Assembly: GCA_001899315.1 (NCBI GenBank)
Contig: MOYA01000003.1
Coordinates: 37,357 to 86,330 of the forward strand
Length of the DNA stretch: 48,974 nucleotides
Source of the DNA: Candidatus Obscuribacter phosphatis
Lineage (GTDB): Bacteria; Cyanobacteriota; Vampirovibrionia; Obscuribacterales; Obscuribacteraceae
Direction of reading: 5' to 3'
This document shows positions 35,721-43,794 of the stretch, one piece after another. Position numbers and translations under genes: made by a program. The notes under the pieces were generated by a model, which saw only the letters and a list, made by a program, of their open reading frames with translations, was not told where the DNA came from and did not search any database. Numbering within the stretch: position 1 is the stretch's first letter; every line of letters begins with the position of its first letter.

Positions 35721-36503
35721 ATGCTGGAACTCTTAGGTTATCTTCTTAAACAGGGTGTGGCCACAAGTCGAGAAAACTTTCCCGACTTGCCTGAACATGT
35801 GCGGGGTTTACCTATAGTGACAGACAAAGACTGCGCCGAGACCTGCAACCAAGGCACAGCCCTATGTGCAGACCTTTGTCCCACCCAGGCCATCGACCTG
35901 AGCGAAGCAAACAAGCCCAAACTAGACCTAGGCAAATGTATCGCTTGCGGTCTCTGCACCGATGTCTGCCCCTCGGGCACCCTGGTCAACGATAGACGCA
36001 CCAGAACAGCAAGAGCCAGTCGCGAAGCCTTGATCTCAACAAGAGAAAGCCCGGCACAAACGGCGGCGACAAAAGACTCAAAAGAAACAAAACCTGCCAA
36101 AGCCGGACTTTTTAAGCGGTCTTTGGCAGTAAGAGTGGTTTCCACCGGCTGCAGCGCCTGCGATATGGAAATAGGAGCCAGTCTCAATCCTATTTTTGAC
36201 ATGGAAAGATTTGGTGTGACTGTGGTGGCTTCTCCGCGCTACGCAGACGCACTGGTGGTCACCGGACCAGTGCCCTTAGGCATGCGGGCGGCACTACTGA
36301 GCTGCTACGAGGCCATGTCTAGCCCTCGTTTGGTGGTGGCGCTGGGCACCTGCGCTATATCGGGTGGTCTGCACGGCGGCGGCTACAGTCAGGCAGACGG
36401 CGTCGATAAGATTTTGCCGGTAGATATTTACATCCCCGGCTGCCCACCACATCCATGGAGTATCATTGACGGCATGTTGGCGGCAAAGTCCTTAAAGACT
36501 TGA
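35721..36503 (+). CDS. hyfI: Ferredoxin-fused NuoB/hydrogenase small subunit-like protein (Ehr type)
   Basis: 260 aa joining a two-cluster ferredoxin-like domain (about 35-95) to a NuoB-type domain (about 138-257). The second ferredoxin motif is canonical (CIACGLCTDVCP); the first is irregular, C-x3-C-x6-C-x3-CP in CAETCNQGTALCADLCP. The NuoB part keeps four Cys for the proximal [4Fe-4S] cluster: GCSACDME, GTCAISGG and PGCPPHP. Electrons could therefore pass through this subunit even though the large subunit lacks nickel. In hydrogenase-4 these are separate genes (HyfH and HyfI). Ribosome site AGGAAAG, 9-bp gap after hyfG. Confidence 0.9.
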   Translation: MLELLGYLLKQGVATSRENFPDLPEHVRGLPIVTDKDCAETCNQGTALCADLCPTQAIDLSEANKPKLDLGKCIACGLCTDVCPSGTLVNDRRTRTARASREALISTRESPAQTAATKDSKETKPAKAGLFKRSLAVRVVSTGCSACDMEIGASLNPIFDMERFGVTVVASPRYADALVVTGPVPLGMRAALLSCYEAMSSPRLVVALGTCAISGGLHGGGYSQADGVDKILPVDIYIPGCPPHPWSIIDGMLAAKSLKT

Positions 36504-36510
36504 GGTGTGC

Positions 36511-36828
36511 ATGCGCTTTACCAAACTTTGGTCGACCTTGGCGAGCGGCCCTGGGCTGGCGCCGACCTATGAAAGATTCGGTCCGGTAAGTCGAGAAATG
36601 CTGCCCGAACTGGAGCGGATGAGAGTTGATGAAATTCTCAATGACCAGAGTTTTCATGACATGCTTGATAGCCCGGTCACCAAAATGGTGCGCGACATGG
36701 CGCTCAATAGCTTGACGGTTGAATATGAAGACGGCACAACCAATACTGTGCGTTTCATCAAAGGCGACACCTCAGAGAGCATCGACTTTCTAATCAAGCT
36801 GACTAGACGAGTAGCCTTAGAAAGCTAA
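36511..36828 (+). CDS. Small unknown protein at the end of the Ehr operon
   Basis: 105 aa from ATG 36511 with AGG 5 nt upstream, or GTG at 36505 (107 aa). It lies 7 bp after the hyfI-like stop. It is soluble, with no Cys clusters or membrane spans. The helical N-terminal half has PTYERFGPVSREMLPELERM, and the end has a beta-hairpin-like TVEYEDGTTNTVRFIKGD. I do not recognise a family. Placement in the operon suggests an accessory or assembly role, which is inference. Confidence 0.68.
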   Translation: MRFTKLWSTLASGPGLAPTYERFGPVSREMLPELERMRVDEILNDQSFHDMLDSPVTKMVRDMALNSLTVEYEDGTTNTVRFIKGDTSESIDFLIKLTRRVALES

Positions 36829-36837
36829 TTATTCTCT

Positions 36838-39800
36838 CTAATTCTCACCGGTTCTCTTTATTGGTGCCAAGTCGGCTCCAAAGACCTTAAGCAAGGCTGG
36901 TATAACAATGAGAGTGAGACAGGTAGAGGTTATCATGCCGCCAAGAATAACTATGGACAGGGGCTTCTCCAGTTCTCGCCCGGCGCCCCCCAGCACGGCA
37001 ATCGGCAGGACGCCCAAGGCGGCGGTCAATGCCGTCATAAGCACCGGGCTCAGTCTCTCCAACGCGCTCTGCACAATTACTTCTTCAAAGTCACCCTGAG
37101 ATGTGCTCAGTAAGTGGTTAAAATGCGTCACCAACATAATGCCGTTACGCGTAGAAATGCCAAACAAAGTGATGAAGCCAACAAGCGAGCCCACACTAAT
37201 AATGGCGCCCCCGAAGAGGACGGCCCAAACCCCGCCCACTAATGCAAGCGGCAGGTTAGCCATGATCAAGGCGGCCGCTCTAACCGAATTAAAAGCCAAG
37301 CTAAGCAAAACAAGCATACCCAAAAGCGCCATTGCTGACAATATCAACAACTGTTTGGTGGCGGCTTCTTGCGCCTCAAACTGACCGCCATAAATTATGT
37401 AATAACCGCTCGGCAGTTTCACTGCACCGGCAATTTTAGCGCGGGCTTCTTCTATAACGCCGCCTAGGTCTCGCCCAGAAACATTCGCCTGCACATAGAC
37501 CCGACGCGAAATATTCTCATGGCTAATAGTATTAGGACTCTCACCTTCTTTTACTTCCGCTAAAGAACCCAAGGGCACCTTGGCACCAGAGGGTGTATCG
37601 ATAAGCACAGATTGAATTAGAGTGAGCTTGTTTCTATATTCGGGCTGCAACCAAACATAGATATCAAAGGTCTTCTGCCCTTCTAGTACCTGTGCAACCG
37701 CCACCCCCTTAAATGCTGCTTCGATTGATGCCGAGAGCTGCTTGACTGTGACACCATATCTGGCGGCAGTACCGCGGTCGATCTTGATTGAAATCTGCGG
37801 CACTGGAATAATCGGCTCGACATGAACATCAACGGCGCCTTTTATGGTCTTCATCACTCTTTCGACCTCTTTTGCTTTTTCATGCAAGATATCGAGATCG
37901 GCACCAAAGATTTTGATGGCAATAGCCGCATTTACACCAGATAAAGCATGCTCCATGCGATGCTGTAGATAAGAACCGGAGTCGGCAATGAGACCCGGAA
38001 CATGGGCAAACTCATGCCGTACATGATAGAGAATATCTCTTTTGTTCTTGCTTTCCGGTTGCAAGCGAATATCAAACTCACTAAAATTTCCCGCCCCAAA
38101 GTCTTCACCACCCTCGGCTCGTCCCGCCCGTTGGCTGGCGGCAACGACATCGTGCTGTTTGATAAAGTGACTGATTAACTCTTTACCGATGGCTGTAGTC
38201 GTATGCAAACTCGTACCAGGCATAGAACTGGCCACAACGATCAGATTGTTCTCATCGAACTCTGGCAGAAACTCACTACCCATAACGGTCAAAGGCACCA
38301 GCGAGGCAAAGAAAAGGCAAACAGCACTGAGAATTACCGTTCGGGGGCGAGCCAAACTAAACTTGACCACTGGTAGATAAAGCTGCTTCAAATACTCAAC
38401 CACCTTGGTTTCACCTTTGGCGACATTCTTTGGCAAGCGCAATAACAAATAACAAAGGGCTGGAGTGACAGTCAGAGCAACTGCAAGCGAAGAGAAAAGA
38501 CTGACCAGATAAGCATAGGCCAATGGGCTAAAGATCTTGCCCTCGAGCCCGCCTAACGACAAAACCGGCAAAAAGACCAAGGCAACAATGAACGTAGCAT
38601 AGACTACCGAACTTCTTACTTCGAGCGAGGCCTGATAAACCACCTTAAAGGCATTCTGAGGTGGATTGGCAAGCTTATTTTCACGCAGTCTTCTATAGAT
38701 ATTTTCCACATCGACAATTGCGTCATCAACCACCTCACCAATAGCAATAGCCAAGCCGCCCAGAGTCATTGTATTGATGGTATAACCCTGAAACTTGAGA
38801 ATAATAATGGCTGACAATAGTGACAGAGGAATTGCCGTAAGAGAAACAAAGGCTGTACGCCAATTCTGTAAGAATATAAAGAGAATGAGCACCACCAAAG
38901 CACCACCCAAGATGACTGCCTCGCAGACATTTCTAATCGCCAACTCAATAAAGTCGGCTTGCCTAAAGGTGATCACAGTACGTACGTCGGCAGGAAAACT
39001 GGCCTTGAGCTCGGTCAGCGCCTGCTCAAGATTGCGCGTCAAATCGAGGGTATTCGACCAAGGTTGTTTGAAGACTGTCAAAACCACTCCGGGATGTCCG
39101 TCCACGATACCATCGCCGATCTGAAACTCAGGACCGATCTTGACAGTGGCAACATTCTTGAGTAAAACAGGCAAACCATTGCGACTAGTGATAACACTCT
39201 CGCCAATCTCTAAGGGCGAAGAAACTCGACCCAGCCCCCTAATCAATTGTTCCTTCTCGTCTGTCCTCAATATGCCGCCGGCCGCATTGATACTACTGCC
39301 GCCGGCGGCCTCAAGCACCTGCGCGAGAGTGACATCATATTGTCTGAGTTTGTTTGGATCGACAAGAACCTGATATTGCTTTACTTCACCGCCAATTACA
39401 ACCACATTAGAGACGCCGCCGACAGCTAATAGGCGCATACGAATCGACCAATCAGCCAAGGTGCGCAGTTCCATCGGCGTAGTTGACCCGGTGCTATAGA
39501 GTCCAATTTTGAGAATATCACCGGCAGCAGTGGTAATGGGCGCCAGTACAGGTTCTTTCACCCCGGCAGGCAATTTTCCTCGGGCGCCTTGCAGCTTTTC
39601 TGATACCAACTGCCTGGCAGTAAAAATGTTAGTACCGTCATGAAAAATAATAGTGATCACCGACAAACCGATGGTTGAAATAGACCTAACTACTTTCACA
39701 TTGGCGGTGCCGTTTAAGCCCACCTCAAGAGGTCTGGTCACCACATTCTCCACCTCTTCCGGCGCAAAGCCAGGTGCCTCGGTCAAGACCACAACCTGAA

Positions 39801-39933
39801 TGGGGGCGAAATCAGGAAACACATCGACGGGCATCTGAAAAGTAGAATAAATGCCGAGCAGAAGCCAGATGAGAGCAAGCAAGTTGACTACCCAGCGATT
39901 ACTTATCGACCAACGTATGAGTTGATTGAGCAT
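36838..39933 (-). CDS. Heavy-metal efflux RND transporter (CusA/CzcA family)
   Basis: 1031 aa, full length for HME-RND pumps of the inner membrane. Twelve membrane segments with two large periplasmic loops; FPDFAPIQVVVLTEAPG and SRPxx-type loops are as in CusA/CzcA. The TM4 signature reads GEVVDDAIVDVENI (about residues 397-410), with two acidic residues for proton uptake. It differs from the DFGxxVDG of zinc/cobalt CzcA pumps, so the metal is not assigned. The ATG is 12 bp after the adaptor stop, with AGAGGTGG as Shine-Dalgarno. The adaptor, the pump and a Cys-rich small protein form an operon; no outer-membrane factor (CusC/TolC type) is present here, so one must be encoded elsewhere. Confidence 0.94.
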   Translation of the reverse strand: MLNQLIRWSISNRWVVNLLALIWLLLGIYSTFQMPVDVFPDFAPIQVVVLTEAPGFAPEEVENVVTRPLEVGLNGTANVKVVRSISTIGLSVITIIFHDGTNIFTARQLVSEKLQGARGKLPAGVKEPVLAPITTAAGDILKIGLYSTGSTTPMELRTLADWSIRMRLLAVGGVSNVVVIGGEVKQYQVLVDPNKLRQYDVTLAQVLEAAGGSSINAAGGILRTDEKEQLIRGLGRVSSPLEIGESVITSRNGLPVLLKNVATVKIGPEFQIGDGIVDGHPGVVLTVFKQPWSNTLDLTRNLEQALTELKASFPADVRTVITFRQADFIELAIRNVCEAVILGGALVVLILFIFLQNWRTAFVSLTAIPLSLLSAIIILKFQGYTINTMTLGGLAIAIGEVVDDAIVDVENIYRRLRENKLANPPQNAFKVVYQASLEVRSSVVYATFIVALVFLPVLSLGGLEGKIFSPLAYAYLVSLFSSLAVALTVTPALCYLLLRLPKNVAKGETKVVEYLKQLYLPVVKFSLARPRTVILSAVCLFFASLVPLTVMGSEFLPEFDENNLIVVASSMPGTSLHTTTAIGKELISHFIKQHDVVAASQRAGRAEGGEDFGAGNFSEFDIRLQPESKNKRDILYHVRHEFAHVPGLIADSGSYLQHRMEHALSGVNAAIAIKIFGADLDILHEKAKEVERVMKTIKGAVDVHVEPIIPVPQISIKIDRGTAARYGVTVKQLSASIEAAFKGVAVAQVLEGQKTFDIYVWLQPEYRNKLTLIQSVLIDTPSGAKVPLGSLAEVKEGESPNTISHENISRRVYVQANVSGRDLGGVIEEARAKIAGAVKLPSGYYIIYGGQFEAQEAATKQLLILSAMALLGMLVLLSLAFNSVRAAALIMANLPLALVGGVWAVLFGGAIISVGSLVGFITLFGISTRNGIMLVTHFNHLLSTSQGDFEEVIVQSALERLSPVLMTALTAALGVLPIAVLGGAGRELEKPLSIVILGGMITSTCLTLIVIPALLKVFGADLAPIKRTGEN

Positions 39934-39945
39934 AGATAGCCACCT

Positions 39946-41457
39946 CTATGCCTTACTCTGCATTCTTTTGAAAACCAGCGACGCCACTAAAGCGATAACG
40001 GCAAAAAGAAAGCCCAAAGCAAATCCAATCACTATCTCAGCCCTTGGATTGACCGCAGCAGTCTCCAGTTCTTCATGCTGCTTGTGCGCCTCATGCTTCT
40101 CGCCTTGATGTTTCTGCCCGGCATCCGGTTTGAGAATAGACTGCGCCAGCAACTGACTAGCACCACTAACTACAACCTGCTCGCCTTCATGCAAACCAGA
40201 GAGAATCTCGACTTGCCCAGCGGCCTTGCTCCCCAGCTTCACAGCCAAAGGCTCAAAATGACCTTCTTGGGCGTGGTGAGCATAAAGGTAAGGACGATCT
40301 TTATAGTAAACAATTGCTGCTTCCGGCACCGCCAGTACGCTCTGTGCACCAACACCTTCACCCAGAACTATTTGTGCGGTAACAAACATGCCGGGACGCA
40401 ATACCCCTTGCTTATTTTCAGCCACTATACGCACATGCATGGTCTTGGTAGTTGCATCGACTACCGACCCGACAGATGAGATCCTTCCGGCGATTCGCTC
40501 TTTGGATGGAGTCTCAAGAATGACCGCCTGACCCTCTTTCACCTGGGGAATCTGTTCTTGATAAATATCAACCATGACCCAGATAGGAGAAAGATTGACT
40601 ATGGAATAGACAGTTCGGCTTGGGTCAATTCTCTCTCCTAAACTTATATCTCTTTTGATGACACAACCACTGACAGGAGCCTTGATTGCCAAATCAGATG
40701 TCACCTTGCCTGTGCGCAGAGCTTCATTCACAGCCGCCTCGTCGATGCCCATAATTGACAATTGCCCCTTAGCGGTTTCAATAATGACCGAGCGCTGCTT
40801 CTCAAGCAAAGCCACATCTTGAGCCAACCGCTGGTTCAATGTTTCCAGACGCACAACCGCTGAATCGAAGGCATTCTTAGCTTCTTGATAGCTTTTGCGG
40901 GCACTGATTCCCTCTTGCAAAAGTGAATCTTCTCTCTCAAAGGCAAACTTTGTCAGCTGCACCTGCTTGGTTTGCAACTTAATATCACCTTCGTACTGAG
41001 ACCTTACTTTCGCTATCTCGGCATCGAGCCGAGCCCGGTCATTTAGCAGTTGAGTCAGACTACCAGCCACCTCCATACTGTAGACTACAGCTAAAGTCTG
41101 CCCTCGCCTGACAATATCTCCTTGCTTTGCCAGCACCGATCTAACTACACCGCCAACAGTAGAGGTGACGCTGAAAGCTTGGGTCTCATCAGCCTGCACC
41201 TCACCGGTAGCATTGAGCGCTTCTTTGAGTACACTTTTGCTTGCCAGCGCAGTTCTAATCTCAAGAGCCCTTACTCCTTGCTCGTCAGCACTGACTTCAG
41301 CCGGCTGTAAAGCTGCTGCATCCTCAAGAAAGGCTTCACTTTCGCCGCTATGGGCCAATATCAATGAAGGAAAAGCAAGGAACAAAGCCCAAACTAGACT
41401 AAATAGAAAAAGCAACTTAGATTGATTCACCCCTGAAAGGGGAATGCACTGACGCAT
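39946..41457 (-). CDS. RND efflux periplasmic adaptor subunit (CusB/CzcB-like) with His-rich tail
   Basis: 503 aa from ATG 41457 (an in-frame TTG at 41490 is less likely). N-terminal signal or anchor, then the usual adaptor: barrel-sandwich hybrid (GGVVRSVLAKQGDIVRRGQ), long coiled-coil hairpin (about 150-270) and beta-barrel (VFVTAQIVLGE). It bridges the RND pump to an outer-membrane channel. It has an odd C-terminal end: after the barrel comes a His-rich linker (KHQGEKHEAHKQHEE, about 450-465) and a hydrophobic span (about 477-497, IVIGFALGFLFAVIALVASL). Adaptors are normally anchored only at the N-terminus. The His stretch suggests metal binding. Confidence 0.9.
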   Translation of the reverse strand: MRQCIPLSGVNQSKLLFLFSLVWALFLAFPSLILAHSGESEAFLEDAAALQPAEVSADEQGVRALEIRTALASKSVLKEALNATGEVQADETQAFSVTSTVGGVVRSVLAKQGDIVRRGQTLAVVYSMEVAGSLTQLLNDRARLDAEIAKVRSQYEGDIKLQTKQVQLTKFAFEREDSLLQEGISARKSYQEAKNAFDSAVVRLETLNQRLAQDVALLEKQRSVIIETAKGQLSIMGIDEAAVNEALRTGKVTSDLAIKAPVSGCVIKRDISLGERIDPSRTVYSIVNLSPIWVMVDIYQEQIPQVKEGQAVILETPSKERIAGRISSVGSVVDATTKTMHVRIVAENKQGVLRPGMFVTAQIVLGEGVGAQSVLAVPEAAIVYYKDRPYLYAHHAQEGHFEPLAVKLGSKAAGQVEILSGLHEGEQVVVSGASQLLAQSILKPDAGQKHQGEKHEAHKQHEELETAAVNPRAEIVIGFALGFLFAVIALVASLVFKRMQSKA

Positions 41458-41515
41458 AGAAAGCACCCACCAATAAAAAAACAATGACAAAGCAGTGATA
41501 TGCTGCTTGCAATGT

Positions 41516-41938
41516 CTAAATCAGCAGGGTTCGCTTGGCTAAATAAATCTTGCTTCCAGAACTGCACAAAAGAGGCGGCGCCGGTCCAAAATCATAACGA
41601 GACAGCTCTATCGAATTCGTCGCACGAATGTAATCGAGCAAAGACGAGAGCAGCAGCTGAAAATCACTTAGCTCTAAATACTCAGTAGCACCAGAAATAG
41701 AACCAATTGATTCTAGGGTGATAAAACAGTCGGAACAACAATCGGACTGCTCGCCTGAGCTGAGAACCGAAGAAAACGCGAGAGGGGAGTTCTCTGGAGC
41801 AACGGCAGCTGCGACGACAGAGGCGGCCATCGAAACTATACCATGACATGCATCTCTATCACTGCAGAGGCAGAGGTTTTGTCCTGTGGCGAAAGTCCAC
41901 AGCAAAAGCAGATTAAGTAGACAAACAGTGAATCTCAA
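41516..41938 (-). CDS. Small Cys-rich exported protein upstream of the metal pump
   Basis: 140 aa starting at TTG 41938, with GAGGGA about 7 nt upstream. Signal peptide (about 1-19), then LCLCSDRDACHG and DCCSDC motifs, a Cys-pair pattern seen in small exported proteins of copper/zinc efflux operons. It lies 58 bp upstream of the adaptor, so it is probably co-transcribed. A metal-sensing or metal-binding role is plausible by context, not proven. Confidence 0.65.
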   Translation of the reverse strand: MRFTVCLLNLLLLWTFATGQNLCLCSDRDACHGIVSMAASVVAAAVAPENSPLAFSSVLSSGEQSDCCSDCFITLESIGSISGATEYLELSDFQLLLSSLLDYIRATNSIELSRYDFGPAPPLLCSSGSKIYLAKRTLLI

Positions 41939-42266
41939 TATGCTTCCCTCTTTAGGGATAAATCTCTATCAATAAATAGAAATAAAAGTAGATAGAGATA
42001 AAAACAGCTAAGCAAACTAGCAAAGCAAAAGTACAGTTGCAACCTCGATTATAGATCAATGAGAGCCACTTAGATAGCTTATAAAAACAAAAGAATAGAT
42101 GCAATCACAGGCAATGAAAACCGTTATCGTATTTAGGAAGCTGACTGTTAGCACCTTTTGAGCGCCGCCCCAAACAAAGCCAATCACATCAACGCCCCAC
42201 TCAACGCACCGCCTGCGATACCTTTTACAAAACCCAGACCATCAAACTCCAGCAGCCGGTCAAAGA
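41939..42266. other. 328-bp intergenic region before the metal-efflux operon
   Basis: AT-rich. It holds the ribosome site and promoter area of the metal operon, the inverted repeat at 41962-41999 and a minus-strand -10-like TATAAT (42048-42053) with no clear -35. Near 42184-42282 a 32-codon minus-strand frame (PDPALVFDRL... GALM) reads like protein but has no start codon; it may be a remnant. Nothing else was recognised. Confidence 0.45.
41962..41999. promoter_or_regulatory. Perfect 9-bp inverted repeat upstream of the metal-efflux operon
   Basis: ATCTCTATC (41962-41970) and GATAGAGAT (41991-41999) are exact inverted copies separated by 20 AT-rich bases, about 25-60 bp upstream of the first gene (TTG 41938). 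The spacing makes a stem possible but also fits a dimer operator covering three helix turns. A metal-responsive repressor or two-component regulator is a candidate binder. Confidence 0.5.
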
Positions 42267-42842
42267 CTAATGCCGGATCCGGTCAATATCTATGTCGCAC
42301 TCTAAAGCAGGCTCTTTCTTGACCGAAACTTCCGACACGGTCTCTTCTAAGGGTTCTTGCATTCTTGGACTATTGCCATTCTCAATGGTAATGAAAGACG
42401 GTCCTAAAATAGGCAAAATAGCGAGCAAAAAAGACGAGACATGAAAATTGAGCCAGGCAAGCCAGTTATGTTTCTCGCGCAAACCGCTTGTACCAATAAT
42501 TGACAGACAATCGCGTGTGACTATCTTGCCGTCGCGCCGCCTATAGATGCGAATACAAAGCCCACCCTCATTCTTTGAGATTAAGTCAAGTGCCTCATTC
42601 CTATTCAACTGAGCAATGTTATAGACATTCTGCTTGCACTTTTCACAAAAACGAACTCTTTCATCTCCGTCCATGCTTTGCCATGTCATCGGGCACTTGA
42701 AGCTGAGCTGCAAGCCATAGAGTGAGTCTTCATCTAGGGGCTTATCATCGATCAACTCATGCAATAGTTCGTCGCGCACCCAGACATCCTCAATCCCGTT
42801 CATCAACATCAAACTCTTTAATTTTGCCTTATTCAGGCACAT
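42267..42842 (-). CDS. CPxxW/CxxC-domain hypothetical protein, paralogue 2
   Basis: 191 aa; its ATG overlaps the end of the upstream paralogue by 14 nt, so translation is likely coupled. Shared core: CPMTWQSMDGDERVRFCEKC, KQNVYNIAQLN, CIRIYRRRDGKIVTRDCLSI, followed by one hydrophobic segment (about 135-150). The two Cys-pairs (CP and CxxC) may hold one Zn. It is a widespread bacterial family whose function is not established. The C-terminal tail is acidic and has no match in the paralogue. The N-terminal about 35 residues (MLMNGIEDVWVRDELLHELI) are unique to this copy. Confidence 0.72.
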   Translation of the reverse strand: MCLNKAKLKSLMLMNGIEDVWVRDELLHELIDDKPLDEDSLYGLQLSFKCPMTWQSMDGDERVRFCEKCKQNVYNIAQLNRNEALDLISKNEGGLCIRIYRRRDGKIVTRDCLSIIGTSGLREKHNWLAWLNFHVSSFLLAILPILGPSFITIENGNSPRMQEPLEETVSEVSVKKEPALECDIDIDRIRH

Positions 42843-43266
42843 TCTTCTTCTCCGGCGGAGCCTCTTCCACCATAATCGGTCCGCCTCCTACGACAATCGT
42901 ACAGACTGCTGGTCCCAGAAACGGCACAATAGCAAGTAATGCCGCCGGCAAAGCGAAATTGATCCAAGCCCAGAAATTAAATCTAGCAGTCAGTTCTTGC
43001 CTTCCCAATATAGATACACAGTCGCGTGTGATCAACTTGCCGTCGCGACGCTGATAGAAAGCGACACACTCTTTACCTTCGGTCTCTTTGATAAAACGAT
43101 AAGCTTCTTCGCGAGTCATCATCGAAAGATTGTAAACATTCTGCTTGCACTTTCGGCAATGGCGCACCCGCTCATCTCCGTCCATATCACTCCAACTTAG
43201 TGGACAACTGTAGTCGAGCTTAATCCCGAACAGCGCTTCGCTGTTCTCTACTTGTTTTTCGAGCAT
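42829..43266 (-). CDS. CPxxW/CxxC-domain hypothetical protein, paralogue 1
   Basis: 145 aa with ATG and AGGTG 5 nt upstream. Core: CPLSWSDMDGDERVRHCRKC, KQNVYNLSMMTREEAYRFI, CVAFYQRRDGKLITRDCVSI, then a hydrophobic segment (about 98-125). It is about half identical to its neighbour over the core, so it is a recent tandem duplicate. The conserved CPxxWxxMxGDxRVRxCxxC pattern is typical of this uncharacterised family and may be a Zn-ribbon. Confidence 0.78.
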   Translation of the reverse strand: MLEKQVENSEALFGIKLDYSCPLSWSDMDGDERVRHCRKCKQNVYNLSMMTREEAYRFIKETEGKECVAFYQRRDGKLITRDCVSILGRQELTARFNFWAWINFALPAALLAIVPFLGPAVCTIVVGGGPIMVEEAPPEKKNVPE

Positions 43267-43410
43267 TATTCACCTCAGAAAAGACGGGTGATGCAAACTA
43301 GTAATTCCTAAAACCATAATGACAGAGAGCTAAATGTTGCCTAGAGCAAAACGCAAAGGTGCAGAGCTATTGTTACAAGCCTTAGTTTTCTACTTATCAT
43401 TCTGTAAAAG

Positions 43411-43794
43411 TCAGTCGCGCAATTGGCTGTTCACTAGACCAAGTATGTCGGCTCCAGAAACCAAAGCCGACGGCACATAAGAACCGCTGACAAGCTCGGC
43501 TCCAGCACCAGATCTTCGGTAAAGTCTGAGACTATAAGTGTGGGCAAAACCACCGCTTTCATAGTGCAGCAAAACTTCCCCGGCTGAGTCATCGATATAC
43601 CCGCTCAACAATCTAGAGAGAGGCAAAAGTTCTCCTCTTACCACGCAACCCACCTGATAGGGCGCGCCGATATCGGCCAGAGGCTCCTTCTCAAGCTCAG
43701 GGGCAAGATAACTGGGCAAATCAGCAAGCGAGCGAGCTTCTCTATAGCTAGCTCGCTGCAGGAATTCTTTCACTGGTTGTAGATCATCGGACAT
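43411..43794 (-). CDS. Small hypothetical protein
   Basis: 127 aa, soluble, no known motif. The start codon directly follows the stop codon of the 573-aa gene (TAAATG), so translation is coupled. The middle region (VGCVVRGELLPLSRLLSGY) and end are beta-rich. It may form a complex with its neighbour. Confidence 0.6.
   Translation of the reverse strand: MSDDLQPVKEFLQRASYREARSLADLPSYLAPELEKEPLADIGAPYQVGCVVRGELLPLSRLLSGYIDDSAGEVLLHYESGGFAHTYSLRLYRRSGAGAELVSGSYVPSALVSGADILGLVNSQLRD

Noticed and set aside
29163-36503. Functional [NiFe] hydrogenase-4
   Set aside because: The large subunit has no Ni-binding CxxC at either place, so the operon is better called an Ehr complex.
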